Of a stretch of DNA of 64,000 nucleotides, positions 1 through 9,613 are shown in pieces; the first letter of the stretch is position 1; each line of letters opens with the position of its first letter. The notes beneath the pieces were generated by a model. The model had not been told where the DNA came from. It ran no database searches and was given only the letters and a program-made list of their open reading frames with translations. The stretch spans positions 1 to 64,000 of the forward strand of contig NZ_PGUW01000010.1 of assembly GCF_002863565.1 (NCBI RefSeq), read 5' to 3'. This stretch comes from Bacillus sp. V5-8f (GTDB taxonomy: Bacteria > Bacillota > Bacilli > Bacillales > DSM-1321). The position numbers and the translations under genes are program-made.

Positions 1-124
1 GCTGGAAAATAAATTCTTGCAGATGGAAGTTACTGATCAGACTATATTCAGCGGGTATTTTAAGCGTTTAACCCTAATTTCTTATACCCCTGATTGTAAT
101 CTGAATGCAAATTCCCTACTTCTT

Positions 125-158
125 GCGGTAAACCTTTGACTTGGGTTTACCGCTTTTT
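125..158 (+). terminator. Intrinsic terminator of an upstream gene
   Basis: GCGGTAAACC at 125-134 pairs perfectly with GGTTTACCGC at 144-153, followed by TTTTT. It probably ends a gene lying left of the window. Nothing coding is seen in the rest of 1-295. Confidence 0.8.
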
Positions 159-295
159 CATATATTGTTTTCATATGTTGTGAGTTTAGAAGTACGTGAC
201 GTAAATTTATAATGAAAACATTCACACCTATTTTATTGTAAAACTTTTCACTTATGCAGAAATTGATATATAATAACTCCCATTGGAGGGTTGAA

Positions 296-1344
296 ATGGA
301 AAAAATTTCTACTAAATTAGTTCAATCAAATTTACTAAGAATAGGGAAGGAGCTTGGTTTTGAGGTAAAGGAAGAATATAGATTTGAACAACTAAAAGGT
401 ATGTATACACCAAGATATGATGTAATTTGGTTATTAAATGTATCGGGACTTGATGTGCAAAAGGTCTTAAATATTCCGTTGGTTGACCATAAGTATGTTC
501 CCTTTGCAGCATTCGAAATCGAAGGATCAACAACTACTTCAAAAAATCAATTAGGTAATTTCGGGAATCTTAAACTTTCACCTTGTTATTATAATTTTAT
601 AGTAGTTAATAATGCATCTGCAGCAAAAGAAAATGATACATATAGACGTGCCATGAAAATTGTGAGAACCATGCAACGTTTGATGGGGGAACGACCACTC
701 TTTCTTTTTGATGCATGCATGTTAGTAGGATTTCCGACTTTTGAATCAATTTGTAGTTTTGTTTGAGCAAGAACTTTAAATAATTTCTCAGCTACATCAA
801 TGGAGCCTTTCTCCCCGCCAGAGCCTTTTATTCGAACCTTCTTGTCCGAACTTGTACTCAAAACCATTTGATCTTGTATGACCGCACGCCTGATTACTTT
901 AAATGGGCCTTCCATGTAGATGGAAAATATATGCCTTCAAAGCATTTCACATATGATCCTGTAACATTTCAGCAAAAAGAAGTGCAAAAAAACAGTCAAT
1001 ATTATTACAAACCGAAAATTGATATGGCTGCTGGTTTTCATATAAGAGGAGGCTTTATCGATTTCCTAATCGAAATGTCGGTACGTTTAAAAAGTGATGC
1101 TATCCATTTTCCGCTCCTCCAGTATATTAGGGATAAACAAGTGAAGGATTTGTAACATCCCTTACTAGGTATAGAAGTAGAAATGAAGGAATCCAAGCGT
1201 GCCTTGGGTGGCTTAATGAATTTAACGAACTTCCATCATTTTGGTTGGATGGTAGCCCTAAAAGCAATGGGACCATATATAGAGACATATAAGTCCCATT
1301 TAGGTATGCAAAACGTGGAGCATATCACAATAGAGGAGTTGTAG
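296..1344 (+). pseudogene. Broken gene of unknown function
   Basis: I do not recognise this protein. The start is ATG 296, six bases after GGAGGG; an in-frame upstream ATG has no ribosome-binding site. Frame 2 is open to 766. Homology-like coding then continues in frame 1 (about 780-1152), so a frameshift near 760-780 is inferred. A TAA at 1153-1155 interrupts frame 1, which reads on to TAG 1342-1344. The first third contains a segment FEIEGS followed by a lysine-bearing stretch that loosely resembles a PD-(D/E)xK nuclease core; this is only a guess. It lies three bases before another broken gene (nitrilase family), so the two may once have formed an operon. Confidence 0.5.
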
Positions 1345-1346
1345 TC

Positions 1347-1911
1347 TTGAAAATTTTATTGGTGCAACCTTACGAAGACTATCAATATAACTATCAGAAA
1401 TTATATGACGAAGTCAAAGAGATCATTGGATATCAGCCAGTTGGATTTAGTAGTTTTTCCTGAGGCTTTTATTCAATTGAACAATGAAAATGATGCCTGG
1501 CCAACCATTGAATATATTGCAAATTACTTAGATAAGCCCGTCTTACTGGGTTTTTCCATACCGGATGGATCGGAAAGGGCCTATTATCTAAACTGGGAAC
1601 CAAATGAAAATGAAACGGCCAACAAAACTTTTATTAAACATTCTACAGCTATGAGAACCTTTTTTGACTATGATTTGACAGATGAAGAAATAGATAATAT
1701 TTATAAACCTATTGTATTAAATGGCTAACGTATTCAAGTATATATTTGTCATGATATGTTTTTCCCACTAGTCACGGAGCGTCTGGAGCGTGAGGGAGCA
1801 GACCTTTTAATCAATTTAACAGGCGGAAATGTCAAAATGTCTAAATGGTGCAATCTTCTGAAAGGGCGTTCCATAGAGCTGAATTCTTATGTTTTCAAAT
1901 AAAAGGTTGAA
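1347..1911 (+). pseudogene. Nitrilase / carbon-nitrogen hydrolase family, broken
   Basis: A TTG start at 1347 gives the start of a CN-hydrolase (MKILLVQPYED). A frameshift in about 1405-1440 moves the coding to another frame with LDLVVFPEAF, which fits the nitrilase motif containing the catalytic Glu. A stop at 1726-1728 interrupts it. Downstream sequence still encodes ICHDMFFPL and REGADLLINLTGG, the family's nucleophile region; the usual Cys position reads C-H-D. The gene therefore has at least one frameshift and one nonsense mutation. Family assignment is solid; substrate is unknown. Confidence 0.65.
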
Positions 1912-2009
1912 GTAGACCATAGGCTAAGGCCAATGTGAAGCCAAAACATGGTGTAAAGGGTGAAGCCGGCGGTAACAGTATTTAGTTATGCTCAGGAGGG
2001 ATTGGGAAA

Positions 2010-2265
2010 GTGAGCCTTTTCTTAATAGCTCGATTGAAAGGGGTGGAAAAGGAAGTGCGGTTGATGGCAGATCGTGAAAGTGGTCGTTTGTCGTTTTCGG
2101 TTCAGGTGGTAGATTCAAGGACAGGGGAGGGGACCATGTCTACATGGGAAGATGCCAAGGAACTCCTGATGCGTGTCAGTGGTAAAAGCTTGATACTAAT
2201 ATATTCGGCCGAATTTTGTGCCTTTGTTCTTGGAGCGCGGGCTTTCTTGGGAAAGAAAAAGTACA
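2010..2265 (+). pseudogene. Hypothetical protein, 3' end replaced by IS debris
   Basis: A GTG start at 2010 follows AGGAGGG by about nine bases. The first 60 codons (acidic/basic, with SGRLSFSVQVVDSRTGEG) look like a small soluble protein that I cannot place. From about 2266 the frame runs into DNA that on the other strand encodes an IS3-type orfA, so the native C-terminus appears to be lost. This could also be a chance open frame. Confidence 0.3.
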
Positions 2266-2388
2266 CAGGGAAGAGGGTGTCAGATCGTACTCACGAATGA
2301 TATCCTTTCTTTGCTTGCCATTAGGATACAGCTGCACCATCTGATTTTTAAATTCATCTGTAAAGGTTCTTCGCTCGCGTTTAGTCAT
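2266..2388 (-). mobile_element. IS3-family orfA fragment (IS150-like)
   Basis: Reading leftward from 2388, the first 41 residues (TFTDEFKNQMVQLY, later REYDLTPSSL) match the helix-turn-helix start of IS3-family OrfA proteins common in Bacillaceae. After residue 41 the similarity stops abruptly. A GAGGAG ribosome-binding site lies just upstream. Only the left tip of the element survives, with probable terminal sequence around 2440-2465; no orfB is present. Confidence 0.7.
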
Positions 2389-3007
2389 CGTACATTCTCC
2401 TCAACTATTGTATTAGTAGTCTACTTAACCTTAAATTTTCTGTCTAGATAAGTGTAGCCTGTCCAAGACAAAAGTTAATGAGTGTGGCGATAACTGGGGC
2501 GAAGGACTATTATCCTCTACAAATGGGACTTCCTTGATTTTGGGCCTTTCTATTATTTCGTATGTCTTTTCAATATACTGTTAATTCAGTGTAGGGAACT
2601 ACACAAGGGGGGGACGAGACGACCAGTCGAGCCGGATAGACCAGTTTCTTAAAATCACGAAAAATTTTGTAAGGATGAAATTATTTCGACATGAAAGAAC
2701 TTATTTCAACTAATTTAAGAATAATTATGTATGGTGTTTTAAATAATGATAACCTAATTTAATCTTTTTAATAAAATTTCAAAATAGTTTTTAGCCTATT
2801 TAAAAGGTGGTGTAAATAATGAAATATTTCCTATATTGTTATTTTATATATAACAATTTAAATATTAAGTTATGTTCTAAGTTATTATTTTTAAATAGTC
2901 CATGTGTCAAAAAACTTCAACCAGTTTGCATGGTTTTTTATTAAAACATTATAGGACCCATCGGTAGAAAGAATAGATTTTTGTTAGTATTTGTCCAATA
3001 AATTATA
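2389..3007. other. Intergenic region, no gene seen
   Basis: AT-rich DNA between the IS3 fragment and the promoter of the metallo-hydrolase gene. The left 70 bases are probably the IS tip. I see no open frame with a ribosome-binding site and no recognisable RNA. Confidence 0.5.
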
Positions 3008-3036
3008 TTGTGTTCAGAATATTCTAACAATATAAT
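3008..3036 (+). promoter_or_regulatory. SigA-type promoter
   Basis: TTGTGT at 3008-3013, a 17-base spacer and a perfect TATAAT at 3031-3036 form a strong housekeeping promoter. It is 41 bases upstream of the metallo-hydrolase start. Confidence 0.7.
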
Positions 3037-3049
3037 GAAAGCGTTAACA
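3036..3049 (+). promoter_or_regulatory. cre box (CcpA operator)
   Basis: TGAAAGCGTTAACA matches the CcpA consensus TGWNANCGNTNWCA at every position. It begins at the last base of the -10 box and covers the expected transcription start, so CcpA binding should repress. It implies that the downstream cluster is catabolic and shut off on preferred sugars. Confidence 0.75.
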
Positions 3050-3077
3050 ATAATAAAATGCAAAGGAGATGGAACAA

Positions 3078-3875
3078 ATGTCATTAGAAGTTCACATTAT
3101 GAATGTAGGGGATGTAGAGCTAGATTCAGGTTTTTTGGTTTGGGGGCATGACTTGGGTAAAAGGTTGATAGTCCCGACATATTCTTTCTTAATTTTAGGT
3201 GCGGAAAAGCCCATCTTAGTTGATACTGGATTTCGGAGTACAGACATAATGGCAAGGCTTGGGATGGTAGGGATACAAACCGAGGAACAAAAAATTGAAA
3301 ATCATCTAGCCAAGCATGGACTGAAACCTGAGGATATCGGCTATGTAATTCATACGCACTTGCACATTGATCATGCAGGGCAAACCCATAAGTTCCCGGA
3401 TGCGGTTGCTGTTGTTCAGCGACGTGAAATGGAAGCAGCATTCAGCGGGACTATGGGGAAACAGTATACCTATGAAGATTCAGAGCATATGTTCCAGCGT
3501 TTACACAAACCTGGTTCTTTATGGCTGCTAGATGGCGATAAATCTGGACCAATTGACGTAGTACCCGGAGTTAAATGTGTATTTGCGAATAGCCATACGC
3601 CAGGCTCACAATTTGTGTACGTTGAAACGTCAGAAGGAACAGCTGTTATATGTGGTGACACTATTTATAACATTAACTTACAAACTCGCCATTACCGTGA
3701 ACTAACTGGCAGCTACCAAACGACTGGAAACCACTATTGGAGCAGAGGTGATGAAATGGCAGCAATTGCCCGTGTAGTCAATGATGCAGATTTTCTGCTA
3801 CCTGCTCATGATTATGAGATTGAGGAAACATATGGGAATAAAATTGGAGATGCTTCAGTAAAATTGTCTAAATAA
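3078..3875 (+). CDS. MBL-fold metallo-hydrolase, N-acyl homoserine lactonase-like
   Basis: A soluble 265-residue enzyme of the metallo-beta-lactamase superfamily, closest in style to AiiA/AttM lactonases. The HxHxDH zinc motif is visible (HTHLHIDHAG, H94/H96/D98/H99), with further ligands in CGDTIY and a C-terminal PAHD. Such enzymes hydrolyse lactones or esters. In this catabolic cluster it may open a lactone intermediate rather than quench quorum signals; that is inference. ATG 3078 is preferred over 3069 because AAAGGAG at 3062-3068 is nine bases before it. It is the first gene after a cre-controlled promoter. Confidence 0.85.
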   Translation: MSLEVHIMNVGDVELDSGFLVWGHDLGKRLIVPTYSFLILGAEKPILVDTGFRSTDIMARLGMVGIQTEEQKIENHLAKHGLKPEDIGYVIHTHLHIDHAGQTHKFPDAVAVVQRREMEAAFSGTMGKQYTYEDSEHMFQRLHKPGSLWLLDGDKSGPIDVVPGVKCVFANSHTPGSQFVYVETSEGTAVICGDTIYNINLQTRHYRELTGSYQTTGNHYWSRGDEMAAIARVVNDADFLLPAHDYEIEETYGNKIGDASVKLSK

Positions 3876-3891
3876 ATACAGGACACATTTT

Positions 3892-3948
3892 GAGAGGAGC
3901 CTGCTTATTAATAAGCAAGGCTTCTCACACTGTATAAAGTGTTTTTTC
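3892..3948 (+). terminator. Hairpins with a T-run after the metallo-hydrolase
   Basis: A long imperfect stem at 3892-3926 (GAGCC...AGGCTTCTC) is followed by a short ACACT/AGTGT stem with TTTTTT at 3927-3948. This may end or attenuate transcription before the NIPSNAP gene. Confidence 0.5.
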
Positions 3949-4046
3949 TTAAGGTTGTGTCGGTGATATATTTTCAATGAATTTTTTAGTAGAAGAAATC
4001 ATAAGTATTTTGAGAATAAATAGACTATTTGAAGTAGGTGAAAAAT

Positions 4047-4361
4047 ATGATTTATGAGATGAGAACATACACTATCAAAATTGGGAAAATGCAGGAATAC
4101 TTGCATGCTTTGGAGGAAACTGGACTTCCCATCATAACTAAATACGCAAAACTGATTGGGTTCTGGACAACCGAAATTGGGGAGTTAAATCAAGCCATTC
4201 ACATTTGGGAATATGAGAGCCTCGACATTAGAGCAGAAAGGCGGAAAGCACTTTATAACGACACCGAATGGGTCGAAGGTTTTGTGCCAAAGTTATTGCC
4301 TTTACTGGACAAGCAAGAATCAAAGATTCTCAATCCGACTGCCTTTTCTCCTATCAAATGA
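4047..4361 (+). CDS. NIPSNAP family protein
   Basis: A 104-residue single-domain protein starting IYEMRTYTIK, the usual opening of NIPSNAP proteins (ferredoxin-like alpha/beta barrel dimers). A WEYESLDIRAERR segment matches the family's central W/Y-rich strand. NIPSNAP genes are often found in bacterial degradation operons, with unknown chemistry. The start is ATG 4047 rather than GTG 4038, because AGGTG at 4036-4040 then serves as ribosome-binding site. It lies between the metallo-hydrolase and aldehyde dehydrogenase genes in the same orientation. Confidence 0.8.
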   Translation: MIYEMRTYTIKIGKMQEYLHALEETGLPIITKYAKLIGFWTTEIGELNQAIHIWEYESLDIRAERRKALYNDTEWVEGFVPKLLPLLDKQESKILNPTAFSPIK

Positions 4362-4501
4362 AAAAAACTCCTATAAAGCTATATTTTGATAACACATGAT
4401 TAAAAGTAGCTAAATTAGTAGGTAATCCATATTTTGTTGCTAAAAACCGTGAAAATGAAATTTGGTATGTAAATCTCGCAGTAAAAAGGAATGGGTAAAA
4501 T

Positions 4502-5944
4502 ATGAAGAGATTACAAATGTTTATTAATGGAGAATGGACTGAAAGTTCTTCCCGGGGAATTATTTCTTCGATAAATCCTGCAACATTAGAAACAATTGCG
4601 GTAGTACCGCGCGGTGATTCGAAAGATGTGGATAGGGCCGTACACGCTGCACGAAATGCATTCGAATCATCTGAATGGAGGGACATACTTCCTGTCGAAC
4701 GTGGACGAATGCTCCTTAAAATGGCTACCATCATTCGAGAGCAGAAAGAGGAATTGTCATACTTTGAAAGTTTAGATACCGGTAAGCCTTTGACACAAGC
4801 ACAAGCAGATGTTGAAACGGCTGCCAGGTACTTTGAGTACTATGCAGGAGTTGCTGATAAGATATTAGGAGAAACGATTCCGGTACGCTCAGATGTTTTA
4901 GACTACACATTGCGCGAGCCGCTTGGGGTAACTGCGCACATAATTCCTTGGAATTATCCTATATCAATTACTTCCCGCAGTCTTGCCCCAGCTTTAGCGA
5001 CAGGAAATACAGCGGTGCTAAAACCTGCAGAAGATACACCTATAACTGCAATTCGGCTTGCAGCTATAAGTGAGTTAGCTGGTTTTCCAAAAGGGGTTAT
5101 TAATGTTGTAACAGGATATGGATATGAGGCAGGTGCTGCACTGGCCGAACACCCAGATATCGATCATATTACTTTTACAGGTTCAGTAGAAACAGGGTCT
5201 GTGATTATGAAGGCAGCCTCTGTACATATTAAACCGCTTACTTTAGAATTGGGCGGCAAATCGCCTAACATCGTGTATGCCGACGCTAATTTGGAAGATG
5301 CAGCACAGTGGGTAGTAAAATCTATCACTCAAAATGCAGGCCAAACATGCTCAGCTGGTTCTCGTCTTATTGTTGAAAAAAGAATTCATCAGTCCTTTGT
5401 TCAACGTGTGGTTGAGCTTATGAGTGAACTAAGGCTTGGCCCCGGGCTCGAGAGTCCGGATGTAGGACCTATTATTTCAGAAAAACAAATCAATAGAATT
5501 AAGAACTACATGGAAATTGCTGAACAGGAAGGGAGTCCGATTTTAATTGGAGGGAGAAGAAGTAAAGATATCACGAGCGGATTTTTCTTTGAACCGACTG
5601 TAATCGATACAGTTCTTCCTACTAGTCGTCTTGCTCAAGAAGAGATTTTTGGCCCAGTATTAGTTGTTTTTCCGTTTGAGACTAACGAGGAAGCTCTTCA
5701 GTTGGCAAATAATACGCAATATGGTTTAGTTACTGGCATCTGGACAACTAATCTTAATAAAGCCCACTGGTTAGCCAAGCGTGTTCGTTCAGGACAAGTT
5801 TTTGTAAACAACTATGGCTCTACTTCCGGTGTTGAAATGCCATTTGGCGGATCTGGAAAGAGTGGGTTTGGAAGAGAAAAGGGGCTTGAAGCAATAAAGC
5901 ATTACACTCAACCCAAAAACATTGCTATTAAAATAGAAATCTAA
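4502..5944 (+). CDS. Aldehyde dehydrogenase (NAD(P)+-dependent)
   Basis: A full-length 480-residue ALDH. Catalytic residues are all present: Asn151 in IPWNYP, Glu249 in LELGGKSPN and the nucleophile Cys283 in GQTCSAGSR, plus the EEIFGPV motif. It oxidises an aldehyde to the acid; its overall look (betaine-aldehyde or hydroxymuconic-semialdehyde-type) does not fix the substrate. The start ATG 4502 is preceded by a weak AATGGG. As third gene of the cluster, it plausibly supplies the carboxylate that the downstream CaiB-type enzyme turns into a CoA ester (inference). Confidence 0.9.
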   Translation: MKRLQMFINGEWTESSSRGIISSINPATLETIAVVPRGDSKDVDRAVHAARNAFESSEWRDILPVERGRMLLKMATIIREQKEELSYFESLDTGKPLTQAQADVETAARYFEYYAGVADKILGETIPVRSDVLDYTLREPLGVTAHIIPWNYPISITSRSLAPALATGNTAVLKPAEDTPITAIRLAAISELAGFPKGVINVVTGYGYEAGAALAEHPDIDHITFTGSVETGSVIMKAASVHIKPLTLELGGKSPNIVYADANLEDAAQWVVKSITQNAGQTCSAGSRLIVEKRIHQSFVQRVVELMSELRLGPGLESPDVGPIISEKQINRIKNYMEIAEQEGSPILIGGRRSKDITSGFFFEPTVIDTVLPTSRLAQEEIFGPVLVVFPFETNEEALQLANNTQYGLVTGIWTTNLNKAHWLAKRVRSGQVFVNNYGSTSGVEMPFGGSGKSGFGREKGLEAIKHYTQPKNIAIKIEI

Positions 5945-6063
5945 CCATTAGTTTTCTATGGTAAAACATCTAAATCCCAATAAGCGGAGGAAATACCTGC
6001 GGTGCAAGGAAAGTGAGGTTCCTCTTCTGATAATGGGTAAGTAACGGTAAGGAGAGATTATGA

Positions 6064-7086
6064 ATGCCAACTATGTTTGATCCATTTAAGTGTAAAGGAC
6101 TTGAGCTATCTAACCGAATTGTAATGCCGCCTATGTGCCAATACTCAGTTTGGAGTAAGGACGGCATTCCTAATGAATGGCATTATACCCATTATACTAG
6201 CCGAGCGGTAGGCGGGGCGGCTCTTATTATCATGGAAATGACAGATGTTGATCCGGATGGAAGAATAACGGATTATGACTTAGGTTTATGGTCTGACGAA
6301 CAAATTCCTGCTTTTGCGAACATTATAGAAAGTTGCAATAAGTACGGCGCAAAAGTTGGTATTCAGATTGGCCACGCTGGTCGCAAGGCACAAGATGCAC
6401 CGGAGTCAGTATCCTGCTCGCCTATTCCATTCTCAGATGTGTTTCGTACACCTAAAGAATTATCCACAATGGAAGTTGGAGACATGGTTGGGAAGTTTGA
6501 GGCTGCCTTTCGCCGCGCTTTAGAGGCAGGAGTTGATACCATTGAAATTCATGGGGCACACGGATACTTGATTCATCAATTCCATTCGCCTTATTCGAAT
6601 AAAAGAGAAGATCAATATGGAAAAGATAAGGCGCTGTTCGGAGTGGAAATTATTCAAGCTGCAAAAAAAGTGATGCCACAAACAATGCCGCTAATCATGA
6701 GAATTTCAGCCGTTGAATATGTCGAGGGAGGATACGGTTTAGATTATGCTATAAACCTTTGTAAACGCTATAAAGAAGCTGGAGTGGATATATTTCACGT
6801 TAGTTCCGGTGGAGAAGGTGCCATTGGAGCCGCCGGGAAACCAGGTGCAGGCCATGGCTATCAAGTGAGCTATGCAGAGCGAATAAAACAAGCAATAGAT
6901 ATTCCAGTTATCGCGGTAGGTAAACTAGAGAACATATCGCTTGCTGAAGAGGTTATCCGGGGAGAAAAAGCGGATCTCGTATCTGTTGGAAGAGGAATGC
7001 TAAGAAACCCTTATTGGGCAAATGAAGCATCCCTTTCAATACGACAGAAACCTATCACACCTAAAGCATATGAAAGAGCTTTTTAA
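6064..7086 (+). CDS. namA: NADH:flavin oxidoreductase, old yellow enzyme of YqjM/NamA type
   Basis: A 340-residue FMN TIM-barrel enzyme that reduces activated C=C bonds with NAD(P)H. The YqjM hallmark residues are present with a one-residue offset: Cys25 and Tyr27 in MCQYS, and His163/His166/Tyr168 in IHGAHGYL. The GAGHGYQVSYA and VGRGMLRNPYW segments form the C-terminal phosphate-binding part. AAGGAGA lies about eight bases before ATG 6064. In this cluster it could reduce an unsaturated intermediate; alternatively it is a stress reductase as in B. subtilis. Confidence 0.9.
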   Translation: MPTMFDPFKCKGLELSNRIVMPPMCQYSVWSKDGIPNEWHYTHYTSRAVGGAALIIMEMTDVDPDGRITDYDLGLWSDEQIPAFANIIESCNKYGAKVGIQIGHAGRKAQDAPESVSCSPIPFSDVFRTPKELSTMEVGDMVGKFEAAFRRALEAGVDTIEIHGAHGYLIHQFHSPYSNKREDQYGKDKALFGVEIIQAAKKVMPQTMPLIMRISAVEYVEGGYGLDYAINLCKRYKEAGVDIFHVSSGGEGAIGAAGKPGAGHGYQVSYAERIKQAIDIPVIAVGKLENISLAEEVIRGEKADLVSVGRGMLRNPYWANEASLSIRQKPITPKAYERAF

Positions 7087-7101
7087 TTTTTATATACATT
7101 A

Positions 7102-7140
7102 AACAAGCCATTTCTCAAACGGTATGGGCTTGTTCAATTT
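7102..7140 (+). terminator. Intrinsic terminator after the OYE gene
   Basis: AACAAGCC at 7102-7109 pairs with GGCTTGTT at 7127-7134, followed by a T-rich stretch. The SDR gene downstream may therefore have its own promoter. The 7141-7345 gap otherwise shows nothing convincing. Confidence 0.65.
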
Positions 7141-7345
7141 TGTAATGAATCTATATTCAATTTTTTATTAAAATGGCAGCTTACTATAAATAAAATGTTG
7201 TCTTTTCAACTTGGCGGAACAGTTAAAAAATGAAGCAATATTATTTTCTACTGGGTTACTTACAGTCCGCCCTATACAATAAAAAACGTTGTTGTTATTC
7301 AACATGGAATTAATAATCCTTAAGTATGATATCGGGAGGGGAAAT

Positions 7346-8116
7346 ATGACTTCGTTATTTAACCTTGATGGAAAAACCGCAATCGTAACTGGTGCAGGAA
7401 GGGGAATAGGGAAAAGCATTGCAATTGGCTTGGCTGAGGCAGGGGCCAACGTGGTTCTATGCAGCCGCACTCAATCTGAATTAGAGGAAGTTTCAGGCGA
7501 GATTCAAAAAATGGGTAGAAAAACATTAATTATCCCTTGTGATGTGACCAAGCCAGACCAAATTCAAGATGTAGTATATCAAACGAAAAATCATTTTGAT
7601 TCAATTGATATTCTTATTAACAACGCTGGATTGACAATTAAAAGACCGGCGGAAGAATATACTTTGGAGGACTGGAACCAAATTATTGCAGTCAATCTAA
7701 CAGGCGTTTTCTTATTTGCACAATATACTGGCCGTGAAATGATCAAGCAACGTAGTGGACGTATCATAAATATTTCTTCGGTAGCTTCCACAACAGCTCT
7801 TAGGAGTTCCATTGCATACTGTGCAAGTAAAGGTGGAGTAAACATGCTGACAAAGACCTTGTCTCTTGAGTGGGCACCATATGGTATTCATGTAAATGGG
7901 ATTGCCCCGTCTTACATCGAAACTCAATTAGTTAAAAATATTAAAGAAGCTAGGAAAGGTTTTGCCGAGCAAGTAGAAGCAAGGACACCGCTTGGACGAA
8001 TGGGTCATCCAAACGAATTGGTTGGTGCATCCATATTTCTTGCCTCCGATGCCGCTACATATATTACAGGTGAAACCATTTTTGTGGATGGCGGCTGGGT
8101 AGCTGCGGGTATGTAA
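7346..8116 (+). CDS. Short-chain dehydrogenase/reductase
   Basis: A 256-residue classical SDR. The coenzyme motif TGAGRGIG, the NNAG motif and the catalytic triad (Ser145, Tyr158, Lys162 in YCASK) are intact, and it ends with the family signature IFVDGGW. It resembles gluconate 5-dehydrogenase or 3-oxoacyl-ACP reductase-like enzymes, so an alcohol/ketone interconversion is expected. ATG 7346 follows GGGAGGGG by about six bases; an upstream in-frame ATG at 7289 lacks a ribosome-binding site. An insertion sequence begins soon after the stop. Confidence 0.88.
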   Translation: MTSLFNLDGKTAIVTGAGRGIGKSIAIGLAEAGANVVLCSRTQSELEEVSGEIQKMGRKTLIIPCDVTKPDQIQDVVYQTKNHFDSIDILINNAGLTIKRPAEEYTLEDWNQIIAVNLTGVFLFAQYTGREMIKQRSGRIINISSVASTTALRSSIAYCASKGGVNMLTKTLSLEWAPYGIHVNGIAPSYIETQLVKNIKEARKGFAEQVEARTPLGRMGHPNELVGASIFLASDAATYITGETIFVDGGWVAAGM

Positions 8117-8182
8117 ATCAAAAAAAGTAGTTTTTTCACACGCGGATTCGCAAATCTAACATTATTTAATTAATTAACTAGT

Positions 8183-9524
8183 CTCTTGCAATTTCGGTTT
8201 TAGACCCCCAAAAAAGGCATACGGGTAGTGCAGTTATAGAAATCGATTTTTAAGGCGATCGGTTTTAGGGTTTTCAGCACTTTTTCCAATGGTGTACTCG
8301 ACAGTCCTTCCTTGTAAGGTATACCACCAGCCGCCCTAATATCTCGCTTCTGATCCTTCTGACTGTGTCACCCAGTGTAAGTGGATTTTCCTTTGACCAT
8401 TCGTACCTATGAATCTCCAACAAATTTTTTGTCAGATACTGGATCACCCAATACCTTTCGATCGCGTTGAAGGAAGCATCTGATACTGGTCAAATCCTAG
8501 GAGTTCCTTGAAATTGCGGTATCCGGTTTCGATTTCCCAGCGGATATGGTAGTACTCGAGGATGGACACGACATCCAGAGTTGTATCCGTACACAGGAGA
8601 CACCCCGGAACTTGCCTTTATCCTTCACGGTCACAGAGGGAAGGTCGTCGTTCTGGATATACCGGTTCGCAAATTCTGCCATGGTACCCTGGATTCCAAT
8701 TGGATTGATTTTAGGATTGGATTTGACGGCGCCAATCACATGGAAGCCCTTGGCGTTACAAAAGTTCACCAGTTTCCTGCTTGTGTACCAGCTGTCCATC
8801 AGGACATAGACCTGTTCTTCTTCATTGGCAGGAAATGACTGGACCATCTCTATGGCCAGGTCATTCTTGCTTTTAAAGGGGATCCCAAGCTGTTCATAGT
8901 ATGCTTTCCTAAAATAGGGACGGTAATCCCAGGAAAACGAATAGCCTTCAGCCACGACATGCGCTGTCACAAGGCAATGCGACAAGACGCTTTTTCCTTC
9001 GGTATGGGAAAAGTGGAAATCCAAAGCTTCCATGGTTATCGTGGAGCGGTTCTTTGGCAGCCGGAATCATCTACAATCAGGAAAATGATCTGCTTGTCGT
9101 CTCCCTGGTTTTTGCGTGCACACCGAATGGACGTGATCAAATGGTTCATCCTCTTGCTTTGAACTCGGTTTGCACACCAAGGAGAATCTTTCAGAAAACA
9201 GGTCATACAGCTAAGGTCACGGTCCTTCCCAGAATGGTTCCGGATCTGTGTGATGGTCTTTCGTCCCTCTGCCAGGATGATTCCATGCATGATGGAAACA
9301 AGGTGATTGAACTGTGGCTTTGATAGGCAAAGACCCAGAGAAACAATGAACTTACGATAGCTGAATAGAAAGTTACCGTAACCTTAGACATCTTTTTTTT
9401 CTGGAAATTGTATTGGGTGGTACCTTTTAAATCCCATGAAAAAAGTGATGTCATTCTGGTTTTTATGAGATTTTCAATAAAACGACAAAACTAGACAATC
9501 TTTATGACAAGTTTTTTGCAAGAG
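8183..9524 (-). mobile_element. Degenerate DDE-type insertion sequence
   Basis: The outer sequences CTCTTGCAA (8183-8191) and TTGCAAGAG (9516-9524) are inverted copies and may mark the ends, giving about 1.34 kb. Between them a minus-strand transposase is broken into at least three frames: an N-terminal piece (about 9454-9300), a middle piece with IIFLIVDDSG (about 9290-9060) and a C-terminal piece (9033-8497) with VYVLMDSWYTS and GFHVIGAVKSN. These resemble IS4/IS701-type DDE transposases. The element is inactive. It splits the SDR gene from the CoA-transferase gene within one catabolic cluster. No target duplication was found. Confidence 0.65.
8497..9454 (-). pseudogene. Transposase remnant (IS4/IS701-like DDE)
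   Basis: Three overlapping minus-strand open stretches in different frames together give a DDE transposase. The catalytic Asp candidates sit in IVDDSG and in LMDSWYTS. At least two frameshifts separate them, and the C-terminus after SCPSS reads out of family. It is not functional. Confidence 0.7.
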
Positions 9525-9613
9525 TCAAGTAATCACTTCATTATTTGAATGGGGATGAAAGGCGGTAGAGTAATAAACGAAGGGGCTGCTAAGCATAGCT
9601 TGGAGGGATGGCT

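Noticed and set aside
589-915. Minus-strand open frame of 108 codons overlapping the first broken gene
   Set aside because: The plus-strand reading fits better: frame 1 upstream of 868 joins smoothly with the downstream coding, and the minus frame has no ribosome-binding site or family.
3078-3875. Quorum-quenching lactonase as the definite function
   Set aside because: The MBL motif and AiiA-like appearance are real, but the catabolic context makes another lactone or ester equally plausible.
9036-9323. Plus-strand open frames over the insertion sequence
   Set aside because: They are shadows of the minus-strand transposase, whose DDE-type segments are recognisable.
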